Shown here in pieces: positions 23,040 to 31,460 of a stretch of 38,950 nucleotides of DNA. Origin of the DNA: an uncultured Alphaproteobacteria bacterium (lineage in GTDB: Bacteria; Pseudomonadota; Alphaproteobacteria; RF32; CAG-239); contig CALYAY010000013.1 of assembly GCA_944393695.1 (NCBI GenBank), forward strand, positions 1-38,950. Reading direction: 5' to 3'. The position numbers and the translations under genes were made by a program. The notes below the pieces were generated by a model that worked only from the letters and a program-made list of their open reading frames with translations, ran no database searches and was not told the origin of the DNA. Positions within the stretch are counted from its first letter, which is position 1, and the number at the start of each line of letters is the position of its first letter.

Positions 23040-23954
23040 ATGAAGATTGTATTTATGGGAACGCCGGATTTTGCGGTGAGCGCTTTGGCCCGGCTGGCGG
23101 AGAAGCATGATGTTGTCTGTGTTTATACCCAGGCGCCGAAAGAGGCCGGACGCGGGCATCAGCTGCGGAAAAGTCCGGTGCAGCAGTTTGCCGAGGCGCA
23201 CGGGCTGCCGGTGCGGATGCCGAAGTCGCTGCGGGCGGCTGAGGAGCAGGAGGCTTTTCGGGCATTGGGGGCGGATGTTGCGGTTGTGGCGGCTTATGGA
23301 TTGATTCTGCCCAAGCCGGTTTTGGAGGCTTTTCCTTACGGCTGTATTAATATTCATGCTTCGCTGCTGCCCAGATGGCGCGGGGCGGCACCGATACAAA
23401 GGGCGATTGAGGCCGGTGACAAAGAGAGCGGCATAACGGTGATGAAGATGGATGAGGGACTGGACACTGGTGATATGCTGATGAAAGCGGCGGTGGCGAT
23501 AACTGCGGAAACAACCGGCGGCTCACTGCATGATGCTTTGGCGGAAACCGGGGCGGAACTGATTGTCCGGACGCTGGATAACCTGGAGAATATCCGTCCG
23601 GAAAAGCAAAGCGATGAAAATACCTGTTATGCTGCTAAAATCAGCAAAGAGGAAAGCCGGATTGATTTTTCGCAGCCGGCGGAAGTGCTGGAGCGGAAAA
23701 TCCGGGCGTTTAATCCTTATCCCGGCATGTATTTTGAATATGAGGGCGAACGTTTTAAGATTTTGCGGGCGCGGGTGGCTGCTGAAAACGGCCGGCCGGG
23801 CGAAATTTTGGAAGGCAGGGAACGCCTGCTTATCGCTTGCGGCAAAGGGGCAATCGAGGTGACGGAAATTCAGCGTCAGGGTAAGAAGAGCATGCCGGCG
23901 GCGGATTTGTTGCGTGGGTTTAGTTTTCCGGCGAAGACTTGTCTCCGGAATTGA
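23040..23954 (+). CDS. fmt: methionyl-tRNA formyltransferase
   Basis: This 304-aa enzyme formylates initiator Met-tRNA using 10-formyl-THF. The N-terminal hydrolase-like fold begins MKIVFMGTPDFAV. Catalytic residues are Asn104 and His106 in INIHASLLPRWRGAAPIQ, and Asp145 in LDTGDML. The C-terminal tRNA-binding domain follows (about 205-300), slightly shorter than in E. coli. AGGAGG precedes the chosen ATG; an earlier in-frame start is discarded. No def gene is adjacent, which is unusual since def-fmt is a common pair. The 3' end overlaps the convergent channel gene by 35 bp. Confidence 0.96.
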   Translation: MKIVFMGTPDFAVSALARLAEKHDVVCVYTQAPKEAGRGHQLRKSPVQQFAEAHGLPVRMPKSLRAAEEQEAFRALGADVAVVAAYGLILPKPVLEAFPYGCINIHASLLPRWRGAAPIQRAIEAGDKESGITVMKMDEGLDTGDMLMKAAVAITAETTGGSLHDALAETGAELIVRTLDNLENIRPEKQSDENTCYAAKISKEESRIDFSQPAEVLERKIRAFNPYPGMYFEYEGERFKILRARVAAENGRPGEILEGRERLLIACGKGAIEVTEIQRQGKKSMPAADLLRGFSFPAKTCLRN

Positions 23955-24714
23955 ATTTTATGCCGCGGCTGATGATGCTTATCATAATGCCGAGCATGAG
24001 GTAGCTGATGAGACATTCCAAGCCGACGATAATCCGGGCAATGGGAGAGTGCGGGTAAATATCTCCGTAGCCGACGGTAGTCATGGTGATTAGTGCAAAA
24101 TAAATGGCATCGAAAATGCCGGGCAGGCCATCGCCGAAGTTGAAGGCAACCTGAGTGCCGAGGCTGAGGTGAATGGTGTTGAGCGAGATGTTGATTACCG
24201 TGAAGGTGACCAGCAGGTTGATGAAAAAGACGGTGAATTCCGATAAGTCCCGCGAACTGGCCAAAGTGTTCGGATAAAGGAGATGAGAAAGTTTGCGGAT
24301 GAAGCTGCGGATGTTAAAATAAGCAGCGTAAATGATAAGGGCGCTTATCAGATAGGTGGTGACGGCATTGAGAGAAATGTAAATGCTGATGAAACCTGCC
24401 ATGAATGCCGTGAGAAATAAAGCGGGTTTGTTTTCGCTGCGGTAGGAATAACTGGTGAATTTGCGGCCGGCAAAATAGTAATAGAGAGTCAGGCAGACAA
24501 TGCCGTTGAGCAGGGCGTTGGTTAAGGGGATAACCAAGTAGTATTGCCATTTTACGGAAATGTGCGGCAGATTGTAAAAGATAATCTGGTGGTGAAAAGA
24601 CAAGAGAACCAGACTGGAGAAAATGCATAAGTTGAAGCTTTTTAAAAAGACTTTGGCAAAGCCGGGAGTGACGGCAGAAGAGCTTTTTAATTTTGACCAA
24701 ATCCGGTTTAACAT
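23920..24714 (-). CDS. potassium channel protein (Ion_trans_2 type)
   Basis: This 264-aa membrane protein has several hydrophobic segments in the N-terminal two thirds. The final pore unit carries the K+ selectivity filter TVGYGD (213-218) between two helices (FFINLLVTFTVINISL and RIIVGLECLISYLMLGIMI). The tail is short with no RCK domain. Its start lies 2 bp after the stop of the antiporter, so the two form an operon for monovalent cation handling. Confidence 0.88.
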   Translation of the reverse strand: MLNRIWSKLKSSSAVTPGFAKVFLKSFNLCIFSSLVLLSFHHQIIFYNLPHISVKWQYYLVIPLTNALLNGIVCLTLYYYFAGRKFTSYSYRSENKPALFLTAFMAGFISIYISLNAVTTYLISALIIYAAYFNIRSFIRKLSHLLYPNTLASSRDLSEFTVFFINLLVTFTVINISLNTIHLSLGTQVAFNFGDGLPGIFDAIYFALITMTTVGYGDIYPHSPIARIIVGLECLISYLMLGIMISIISRGIKFNSGDKSSPEN

Positions 24715-24716
24715 GA

Positions 24717-25901
24717 CTATTCACCTTCATATAAATTGAGTTTTCGGGCCAGATAGTTGAGGCTTTTTCCCTGAAACAGAACAGAAATGATTACCAGGAA
24801 AAAGATGGTGTTGAACAAAAACTGCGAATTTGGGAATTTTATCATCAGCGGGTAGGTGGCCAGAATAATCGGTACAGCTCCTTTTAAGCCGGCCCAGCTG
24901 ATGAATATTTTTTCTTTGAGGTTATAGCTGCTGTTTGACAGGCAGAGCAATACGGCAACAGGGCGAGCGATGAACATCAGGCACAGCGAACAAGCGAAAC
25001 TGACGGGGGCAACATCCTTGAGCTCGCTGGGGTTAACTAAAAGTCCTAAAATCAGGAACATACCGATTTGCATAATCCAGGCAAGTGAATCGTGAAAGCG
25101 TATCAGATGGCGACGATAGAGGAAAACTTCGTTACCGAGAGAAATGCCGGTGAGATAGACGGCGAGATAGCCATTGCCGTTCAGGAGTTCGGTGAAGCCG
25201 AATGAAACCAAAGCCGTCCCGATGCCGAATACCGGGTAAAGTCCGAGGTAGTTGAGTTTCATGCGGCCGAGAATGTAAGCTGCCGTGCGGCCGATGAATA
25301 GTCCCATGACCAATCCCAAAACCATTTGAATGATGAAATCTGCCAAGACATCGATAACTCGGAATTCAGGGGCGGATAACAAGCTGATGGCGCCCATGGA
25401 GAGTAGAACAGCCATAGGGTCGTTGCTGCCGGATTCAAATTCAAGAAGTGGTTTTAGTCCGGGGGAGAGTGTATCTTGTTGGCTGCGCATCAGGTTGAAA
25501 ACGGCTGGAGCATCGGTTGAAGAGACAATGGTGCTTAGCAGCATGGCAACTTCAATCGGCAGCCGCAGGAGATAATGTGAGCATAAAAACAGAATGAGTG
25601 CTGTGAGAATAACACCCAGAGTGGATAACAGCGTGCCGCGGAAGATGACTGGTTTGATTTCGTTCCATTTGGTTTCCAGTCCGCCGGAAAACAGAATGAA
25701 AATCAGGGCAACTGTGCCAATGTGGTTGGAAAGTTTGGCGTTGTAAAAATGAATGTGGCCGACGCCTTCGTTGCCGGCCAGCATGCCCAGTCCCAAAAAC
25801 AGCAGCAGAGCCGGAATATCGTATCGGTCGGAGATGCGATTGGCAAATACGCAAAACAGCATTAAAACGCCGGATATGGCCAGTAATAAATTTAAACTCA
25901 T
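24717..25901 (-). CDS. CPA1-family K+(Na+)/H+ antiporter, NhaP2-like
   Basis: This 394-aa membrane protein has about 12 hydrophobic segments. Family motifs are FILFSGGLET (68-77), VSSTDAPAVF (126-135) and the ion-site motif ESGSNDP (156-162). It corresponds to the membrane half of NhaP2/CvrA (E. coli about 578 aa) and lacks the C-terminal TrkA_C regulatory part, ending soon after the last helix. It would exchange K+ or Na+ for protons. The downstream partner gene is a K+ channel, suggesting a joint role in K+ and pH balance. Confidence 0.9.
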   Translation of the reverse strand: MSLNLLLAISGVLMLFCVFANRISDRYDIPALLLFLGLGMLAGNEGVGHIHFYNAKLSNHIGTVALIFILFSGGLETKWNEIKPVIFRGTLLSTLGVILTALILFLCSHYLLRLPIEVAMLLSTIVSSTDAPAVFNLMRSQQDTLSPGLKPLLEFESGSNDPMAVLLSMGAISLLSAPEFRVIDVLADFIIQMVLGLVMGLFIGRTAAYILGRMKLNYLGLYPVFGIGTALVSFGFTELLNGNGYLAVYLTGISLGNEVFLYRRHLIRFHDSLAWIMQIGMFLILGLLVNPSELKDVAPVSFACSLCLMFIARPVAVLLCLSNSSYNLKEKIFISWAGLKGAVPIILATYPLMIKFPNSQFLFNTIFFLVIISVLFQGKSLNYLARKLNLYEGE

Positions 25902-26060
25902 GTTTTTCTCTGTCAGGAAATATAAAGGTTTTTTCTTTAATTTAAACTCTCAGAACTTAAAAAAAATCTAATTTTTGTCGTGCGGGTGAGAAAATTTTTC
26001 TCGATTTTTATTGAAACCGGTTTATATTATGGACAGCAGTTTTGGAAAGGAGGAGGTAAA

Positions 26061-27044
26061 ATGCAGAAAATTATTCCCGAAAAATTAAAGGCCGGCGATG
26101 AGGTGATGATTGTGGCGCCGTCGCGCGGGGTGAAGCTTATCGGCAGGGATGTGCGGGAGCTGGCCGAACAGAGACTCGGAAAGCTGGGGCTGAAGGTGCG
26201 TTATGCGTCTAATGCGACGGAAGAAAATTTTGATATGCTGGCGACGACTTCCGCCGAAAAAAGAGCCGCGGATATTATGGAGGCTTTTCTTGACGAGCGA
26301 GTGAAGGCGGTGATGACGATTATCGGCGGTTTTAACACCAATCAGATTTTGCCGTATCTGGATTATGAGACAATTAAAAAGAATCCGAAAATTCTGTGCG
26401 GTTTTTCCGATATTACGGCGTTGTTGGATGCGGTGTATGCCAAGACCGGGCTGGTTACTTTTATGGGGCCGCATCTGAGTTCGCTCGGTATGCTGAAGGG
26501 CTGTGATTATACGTTGGCACATTTTGAGAAGATGCTGATGCAGAGCGGCGAAGACGAAGTTGAGCCTTCGGCGGAGTGGAGCGATGATTTGTGGTTTTTG
26601 AATCAGGAAGAACGCAATTTTATTAGAAATGAGGGATACTGGGTTCTGAATCCGGGAAAGGCAGAAGGAACGATTATCGGCGGTAATCTGGGGACGTTTA
26701 ACCTGCTGCTGGGTACGGAATACCGGCCAGCGTTTGAAAAAGACACGATTTTGTTTGCGGAAGATACGGCCGGATCGGATATTTGTGATTTTATGCGCAA
26801 TCTGACGGCGCTGACTTATCAGCCGGATTTTAAAAACGTCAGGGGAATCGTTATCGGGCGTTTTCAGAAAGATTCCAAAGTCAGCCGCGAGCAGCTGGCG
26901 TATATGGTGAAAAATCTGGCGCCGCTGGCCGGGCTGCCGGTTTTGGCCAATGTCGATTTCGGACATTCGACACCGCTGCTGACCATTCCGGTGGGCGGAA
27001 GAGCCGTTATGGATGACGGACGGTTAATGCTGGGCGTTAAGTAG
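26061..27044 (+). CDS. LD-carboxypeptidase (peptidase S66)
   Basis: This 327-aa protein belongs to the LdcA/MccF family, which trims the terminal D-Ala from peptidoglycan tetrapeptides in the cytoplasm or inactivates microcin C-like compounds. The Ser-Glu-His triad appears as Ser116 (CGFSDITAL), Glu234 (LFAEDTAG) and His302 (DFGHSTPLL). The N-terminal GDEVMIVAPSRG is typical. AAGGAGGAGG precedes the chosen ATG; an upstream start without a site is rejected. Its 3' end overlaps the convergent helicase by 21 bp. Whether it acts in recycling or resistance cannot be told. Confidence 0.9.
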   Translation: MQKIIPEKLKAGDEVMIVAPSRGVKLIGRDVRELAEQRLGKLGLKVRYASNATEENFDMLATTSAEKRAADIMEAFLDERVKAVMTIIGGFNTNQILPYLDYETIKKNPKILCGFSDITALLDAVYAKTGLVTFMGPHLSSLGMLKGCDYTLAHFEKMLMQSGEDEVEPSAEWSDDLWFLNQEERNFIRNEGYWVLNPGKAEGTIIGGNLGTFNLLLGTEYRPAFEKDTILFAEDTAGSDICDFMRNLTALTYQPDFKNVRGIVIGRFQKDSKVSREQLAYMVKNLAPLAGLPVLANVDFGHSTPLLTIPVGGRAVMDDGRLMLGVK

Positions 27045-28574
27045 CTCGTCATCGGCCGGGCGGAGAACCAGCAGGCGGTCGAGGTTGAAGCTGCGTTGCT
27101 GGCCGCGTTCGGTGCAAAAGGCCAGAAGATTTGGGCCGCTGAGGTGAAGAGGAATAATCACCCGGCGGCTTTTTTGTCCGTCGGCGCGCTGGTAAACCAC
27201 TTCCAGTTTGCGGCGGCGGGGGATGGCGTCGGCGATTATCTGCAGCTTGTTGTATTTGGACAGGGGCTCCAGTTCGGCCAGAGGTTTGCAGCGGTTGATG
27301 AATTCCAGAATGCGGAAGTCAGTGAGAATGTCGCTGCGTTGAACCGGACGGGAAAAACTTATTCCTTCCAGCGAGGTGCAGCGGCTGAGCGCCACATAAA
27401 GCTGTCCGGATGAGAAAGCACCGCGGCCGAGGTCAATGTTGATGTTGTTGAAGGTTTTTCCCTGGCTTTTGTGAATGGTGATGGCCCAAGCCAGACGGAA
27501 AGGAAACTGAGTGAATGAACCGACAGATTCCGAGGAGATATGTTCGCCGTCTTTTTTGTAGCGGAAAATTTCCCAGGTGAAAGGTTGGACGCGGACAACC
27601 TTGTGATTATCGCGCAGTCTGATTTTAACGGTGGTGTTGCCGGAAGCGTCGGTTGTGATATCTTCGATTTTTCCGACGGAGCCGTTGACCCAGCGGTTTT
27701 TCATGTCGTTATTCAAAAACATGATCTGAGCACCGGTTTTGAAAGCTAATTCTGGGGCGTTGGGATAATATTCTTTGGTGAAGACGCCTTCAATTTGGGC
27801 CTGAGCGATATGCAACGGCGAGGAAAGCTGCTCCAGGCGGTCGGCGTTGATTTCATCGGCGCGGCTGTTGGTGGTGGTGAGGTTGATGCAGAAGTCCGGA
27901 TTTTGGTGAATAGCGTTGACTCTTTGGTTCAGGGTGGTGATATCTTCATCCGGGGCTTCGTTGCTGCGGATACGATTGAGCAGATCGATAAACTCGCGGT
28001 CGCTCTGGCGGTAGATTTGTTTTAGTTCGACAACTTCGGTTTTTATTTCTTTAAAGACCCGGGCATCAAAGAAATAGGGCGAGCGGTAAGCGCGGGAAAA
28101 AATTTCGGCTTCATCATTGGTGACAACCGGCGGAAGCTGATACATGTCGCCGACAAAAACCATCTGGACACCGCCGAAAACAGTATCGGGCTTGGGGCCG
28201 TAAATGCGTAGAAATGCATTGATGCAGTCAAGCAGGTCGGCCCGGAGCATGGATACTTCATCAATGAAGATGGTGTCGAGATTGCGGAATATTCCCAGAC
28301 TGCGGGGACGGATTTCCAGATGTTCGATTTTTTCCACGGTGACATTAACCGGAAAGTTGAAAAAACGATGGATGGTCTGGCCGCGGACGTTGAGTGCGGC
28401 AACGCCGGTGGGGGCGATAATCACCAGGTCTTTGGGACAATGACGATAGCAGTAATCCAGCAGGGTGGATTTGCCGGTGCCGGCTTTTCCGGTGATGAAC
28501 AGGTGTTTGTCGGTGTTGCTGATGATGTTTAGCGCCTGTTCAAATTCGGGGGTTATTTTGATATCGTCAATCAT
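27024..28574 (-). CDS. Pif1-family helicase with C-terminal WYL domain
   Basis: This 516-aa superfamily 1B helicase moves 5'-3' on ssDNA. Visible motifs are Walker A GKAGTGKS (29-36), APTGVAALNVRGQTIH (motif Ia, 54-69), IFIDEVSML (motif II, 102-110), GDMYQLPPV (motif III) and the late motif AITIHKSQGKTF...VALSRCTSLEG. The last 80 residues (LQIIADAIPRRRKLEVVYQR onward) have the pattern of a WYL domain. That domain is an ssDNA-binding accessory module in Thermotoga elfii Pif1. It probably resolves difficult DNA structures. It is divergent from slyX, with a 70-bp gap. Confidence 0.9.
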   Translation of the reverse strand: MIDDIKITPEFEQALNIISNTDKHLFITGKAGTGKSTLLDYCYRHCPKDLVIIAPTGVAALNVRGQTIHRFFNFPVNVTVEKIEHLEIRPRSLGIFRNLDTIFIDEVSMLRADLLDCINAFLRIYGPKPDTVFGGVQMVFVGDMYQLPPVVTNDEAEIFSRAYRSPYFFDARVFKEIKTEVVELKQIYRQSDREFIDLLNRIRSNEAPDEDITTLNQRVNAIHQNPDFCINLTTTNSRADEINADRLEQLSSPLHIAQAQIEGVFTKEYYPNAPELAFKTGAQIMFLNNDMKNRWVNGSVGKIEDITTDASGNTTVKIRLRDNHKVVRVQPFTWEIFRYKKDGEHISSESVGSFTQFPFRLAWAITIHKSQGKTFNNINIDLGRGAFSSGQLYVALSRCTSLEGISFSRPVQRSDILTDFRILEFINRCKPLAELEPLSKYNKLQIIADAIPRRRKLEVVYQRADGQKSRRVIIPLHLSGPNLLAFCTERGQQRSFNLDRLLVLRPADDELLNAQH

Positions 28575-28644
28575 AAGGGTGTTGTAAAACCGTTTTTGTT
28601 ATATTATAATCAGAACATGTTTTATTTATAACAGGATTTTTTTC

Positions 28645-28857
28645 ATGAATAAAGAAGAATTGGAAGAGCGGCTGATAAATATTGAAACGGCGCTGGCCTG
28701 TCAGGAAAAAACGGTCGATGAGCTGAATCAGGTGATTATTGAACAGGGAAGGTTGATTGACCGGCTGAAAGCTCAGGTGCAATATCTGTTGGATAATATG
28801 GAACGGGAGGCGGTGGTGAAGCCGCTGAGTGAGGAAGTTCCGCCACCGCATTATTAA
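28645..28857 (+). CDS. slyX: SlyX family protein
   Basis: This 70-aa protein is a single coiled coil with the SlyX pattern: [40 protein letters not shown], then a proline-rich end EEVPPPHY. Length is normal. Function is unknown in all bacteria. It lies 16 bp before the flavoprotein-rubredoxin gene and is probably co-transcribed. Confidence 0.9.
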   Translation: MNKEELEERLINIETALACQEKTVDELNQVIIEQGRLIDRLKAQVQYLLDNMEREAVVKPLSEEVPPPHY

Positions 28858-28873
28858 TTTCAGGATGAAAGAT

Positions 28874-29530
28874 ATGGATGAAACAGCGCTTTTTAAGTTA
28901 ACACACGGGTTGTATGTCTTGGGAACGGTTGACGGAGACCGGCCGGTCGGCAGTGTTGTGGATGCGGTGATGCAGGCGGCCAACAAGCCGCTGGTGATTG
29001 CCTTGTCGTGTCATAACCGCAGCTATACCAAAGAATGTATTGAACGCAGCCGGCGTTTTTCTCTGTCGGTGCTGAGCAAAGATGTTGATCCTTTTGTGGT
29101 GGCGAATTTTGGTTTTCAGAGCAGCCGGGATATTGATAAATGGGACAACGTTGATTATTTTATTGACAACGGGCTGCCGTATTTGAAAAATGGACTGGCC
29201 AGGTTGAGCGCCATCGTGACGCAGGTGATTGCTTATGAGAGCAACACTTTGTTTCTGGCTCAGGTCGAAAATTGCGACAATCTGGAGGAAGGCGAGCCCC
29301 TGACTTATAATAATTATCGTGATTATTTTAAGGATGAGGTTATCAAAAGTTTTAATGAATATAAGCAACGTAAAGAAAAGGAGAAAAGCAAAATGTCTGA
29401 CGAAGGAAAAAAGTGGGTTTGCACCGTGTGCGAATATGTTTATGACGGGGATGTTCCTTTTGAAGAGCTTCCCGATGACTGGGCCTGTCCGGTTTGCGGC
29501 GTGGGCAAGGATATGTTTGAGCTGAGATAA
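28874..29530 (+). CDS. flavin reductase-rubredoxin fusion (Hrb-like)
   Basis: This 218-aa protein has an FMN-binding flavin-reductase domain (about 1-160; [14 protein letters not shown], then [12 protein letters not shown]). A charged linker follows, then a complete rubredoxin (177-218) with Cys183, Cys186, Cys205 and Cys208 holding one iron. This architecture matches the high-molecular-weight rubredoxin of Moorella, which passes electrons to flavodiiron proteins that reduce O2 or NO. It points to an oxygen-poor niche. The start is placed at the ATG eight bases after AGGA; an ATG three codons earlier lies too close to that site. Confidence 0.88.
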   Translation: MDETALFKLTHGLYVLGTVDGDRPVGSVVDAVMQAANKPLVIALSCHNRSYTKECIERSRRFSLSVLSKDVDPFVVANFGFQSSRDIDKWDNVDYFIDNGLPYLKNGLARLSAIVTQVIAYESNTLFLAQVENCDNLEEGEPLTYNNYRDYFKDEVIKSFNEYKQRKEKEKSKMSDEGKKWVCTVCEYVYDGDVPFEELPDDWACPVCGVGKDMFELR

Positions 29531-29553
29531 ATCCGGACGAGCGGAATGAAAGA

Positions 29554-29585
29554 AAGAGCGGGGCTAGGGCTGCCGCTCTTTTTCT
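29554..29585 (+). terminator. terminator after the flavoprotein-rubredoxin gene
   Basis: AAGAGCGG / CCGCTCTT forms a stem with a loop of about 11 nt, followed by a T5 run. It closes the slyX operon. Confidence 0.8.
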
Positions 29586-29680
29586 AATTTAGAAAAATTT
29601 GATGAAAGGCACTTGAAAACGGAAAACTTGAGATTATCTGTTTTTTATGGTATAATGGCAGCTGTGCTGCGGGTGTTGTT

Positions 29681-29711
29681 GTGTGTGTAGACAGATGTAA
29701 TCGCATCCGGA
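29681..29711 (-). pseudogene. fragment of a cysteine-rich gene N-terminus
   Basis: These 31 nt match 19651-19681 inside copy 1 with two differences. In one minus-strand frame they give PDAITSVYTH, against PDAITFVHTH in copy 1. The stretch lies in the 253-bp gap between the rubredoxin gene and copy 2 and has no start or continuation. It looks like a relic of a lost or rearranged family member. The rest of the gap shows only the terminator. Confidence 0.65.
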
Positions 29712-29783
29712 AGCGGAAAAGTCCTTTTTGTTGCGGCAAAAAGGACTTTGTGTTTGACTGGAGGTCGTATAAATAAACAAGGA

Positions 29784-31316
29784 TTATATTGCGCCCAGAC
29801 AATTTAGGCCGTTGACGCCAATGACTGAATAGGTGCAACCTTTTTGAGAATGCCATATGTAACAATCGTCGCTGCAGGTACAGCTTTTATATTTGCCATT
29901 GACGGCTTTGCCTTCTCCTCGTTCGAGAAATCCGTCGCATGAATAACGGTAAGGGGAGGTACAAGCTCCGCCATCCCAGCTATAACCTGTTGCGCAATTG
30001 CATTCATTGTATTTTCCGTTGCACGATGTTCCAACGCCGCCGGTCTCATTTGTTCCGGTACAGGTGTGTTTATAAGAGTATCTAGGGCATCTACAGCTTC
30101 CATAACTCCATTCATACGGGGCATCGCAAGAGCAAGACTCATATTTTCCGCCGCAACTGGTACCTTCGGGGCTTTCGTGGGCACCGGTACAGGTGTATCT
30201 ATAATAGGAAGTGCAAACGCATTCTCTGCCATTCCAATCTTTGTTATTAAGACAAATACAGGTTTTATATTTTCCGTTGCAGGATTGTCCGCTGCCTTTT
30301 TGGTCGGTGCCGGTACAGGTCTCGTTGTAAAACGATGGGTCGCAGGTGCAGGTCTGGGAGCTTGCGTTCCAGACATATCCTGATTTGCAACCCGATTTGT
30401 AATATTTACCGGAACATTCTTCATAAGTGCAGGTAAACGGGCTGGGGCAGCTGGTGAGGGTGCCTTTGTTGGGGCAGGGTTTGCAGTTGTCATATTTTGT
30501 GGTTGTGCCGGAGAGGCAGGTTTTAGCTCCGGCCTCACCGCCCATGGAGCCGCAGTCCATAAATCCGTCACAAGGATTGGGTTTGATTTTGTATTTGGTC
30601 TTGCCGTCGCAGTCTAAACAAGCTTCTCCGTCCTGAATATAACCGTCGGGAATGGTGGTGTTGTCATACCCTAAGCCGCAGGGTGTGCATTCACAGGAAG
30701 CATATTTTCCGTCACATGCCTCATCGACGCCGTAATATGGTTTTTCGCAGGTGACGTAGTTTGAGGGACAGATAGCAACACATTTTTCAAAATAAGTATT
30801 GTCATAGGGGCAGTAGTTAACAGGTTTGTAGCCTTCGGAGCAGGAGGTTTGGGTATATCCTTCCTGGCGGCAGCGCTCGGCATTATCCAAATCATAATCA
30901 TCACCGTCGCCCGGCCCGCCGGGAGCCCCGTGTCCGTTATCATCGGCATTATTCCCCGCAAACTCGTTGCCAGAACAGTTGGTTGTGTCGGTTACGAAAC
31001 AGGCGGCTGCGAGTTTTATTCTATCACTCTGTTTTTTTTCTTCCCTCCCTAAAGAATTAGGGAGGGTAAGGGAGGGTTTGAAACCCTCTCTGTCTCTCCC
31101 TGAGTTTTCAGGGAGAGTAAGTTCGGCAATATCTTCAAGTGAAGACAAATGCGCGGCTGTGAGGTGTGAAGTGTGTGTGGAAACATGTGATTTAAGCATG
31201 GCCGCACTTAACACCGGAGGCGTATCATAAAGATTAAAACCGGCGTAACACAAATCAGCTCCGGCAATAAAGGACATGTACGAAACCGACAACATGAGTA
31301 TAGTTTTATTCATCAT
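29784..31316 (-). CDS. exported cysteine-rich modular protein (copy 2)
   Basis: This 510-aa protein has a signal peptide (NKTILMLSVSYMSFIAGADLCYA). Residues 67-91 are coded by palindromic repeats, followed by the family block CFVTDT, CSGNEFAGNNADD and an acidic Gly-Pro linker. About 400 residues of Cys-rich modules follow: CDGKYASCEC, NPCDGFMDCGSMG, then five or more units of the type YTCTGA...GTSCGGKYESCSC. Unlike copy 1 it has no C-terminal DUF1566-like domain and ends GVNGLNCLGAI. The start is the ATGATG after GAGGTG, as in copy 1. The protein is probably surface-exposed or secreted. Confidence 0.83.
   Translation of the reverse strand: MMNKTILMLSVSYMSFIAGADLCYAGFNLYDTPPVLSAAMLKSHVSTHTSHLTAAHLSSLEDIAELTLPENSGRDREGFKPSLTLPNSLGREEKKQSDRIKLAAACFVTDTTNCSGNEFAGNNADDNGHGAPGGPGDGDDYDLDNAERCRQEGYTQTSCSEGYKPVNYCPYDNTYFEKCVAICPSNYVTCEKPYYGVDEACDGKYASCECTPCGLGYDNTTIPDGYIQDGEACLDCDGKTKYKIKPNPCDGFMDCGSMGGEAGAKTCLSGTTTKYDNCKPCPNKGTLTSCPSPFTCTYEECSGKYYKSGCKSGYVWNASSQTCTCDPSFYNETCTGTDQKGSGQSCNGKYKTCICLNNKDWNGRECVCTSYYRYTCTGAHESPEGTSCGGKYESCSCDAPYEWSYGSCRCPRYSYKHTCTGTNETGGVGTSCNGKYNECNCATGYSWDGGACTSPYRYSCDGFLERGEGKAVNGKYKSCTCSDDCYIWHSQKGCTYSVIGVNGLNCLGAI
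31043..31116. repeat. in-frame palindromic repeat cluster within a coding gene
   Basis: Three perfect palindromes follow each other inside the copy-2 cysteine-rich gene: CCCTCCCTAA/TTAGGGAGGG (31043-31066), GAGGGTTT/AAACCCTC (31072-31088) and TCTCCCTGA/TCAGGGAGA (31095-31116). They belong to the families seen in intergenic DNA at 19.9 and 31.6 kb, yet keep the frame open and add about 25 residues. Confidence 0.9.
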
Positions 31317-31359
31317 AATAGCACCTCTGTTATTAATTACATTTGTCTTCACGAATCTT

Positions 31360-31388
31360 ATAATAACAGAAAGTTTGGTTATTGTAAA
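31360..31388 (-). promoter_or_regulatory. promoter of the copy-2 cysteine-rich gene
   Basis: On the minus strand TTTACA and TATTAT are 17 nt apart, followed by GTGAAGACAA. The architecture and flanking CTGTTAT match the copy-1 promoter. Confidence 0.65.
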
Positions 31389-31460
31389 TAGTTAATTTTG
31401 AGTTAAGACGGAAAATCGGACGAGGATGAGTGAAACCCTCCCCAACCTTCTGGCTCCGTA

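Noticed and set aside
26085..26966. 293-codon minus-strand frame opposite the LD-carboxypeptidase
   Set aside because: The Ser-Glu-His triad supports the plus-strand gene. The antisense frame has no support.
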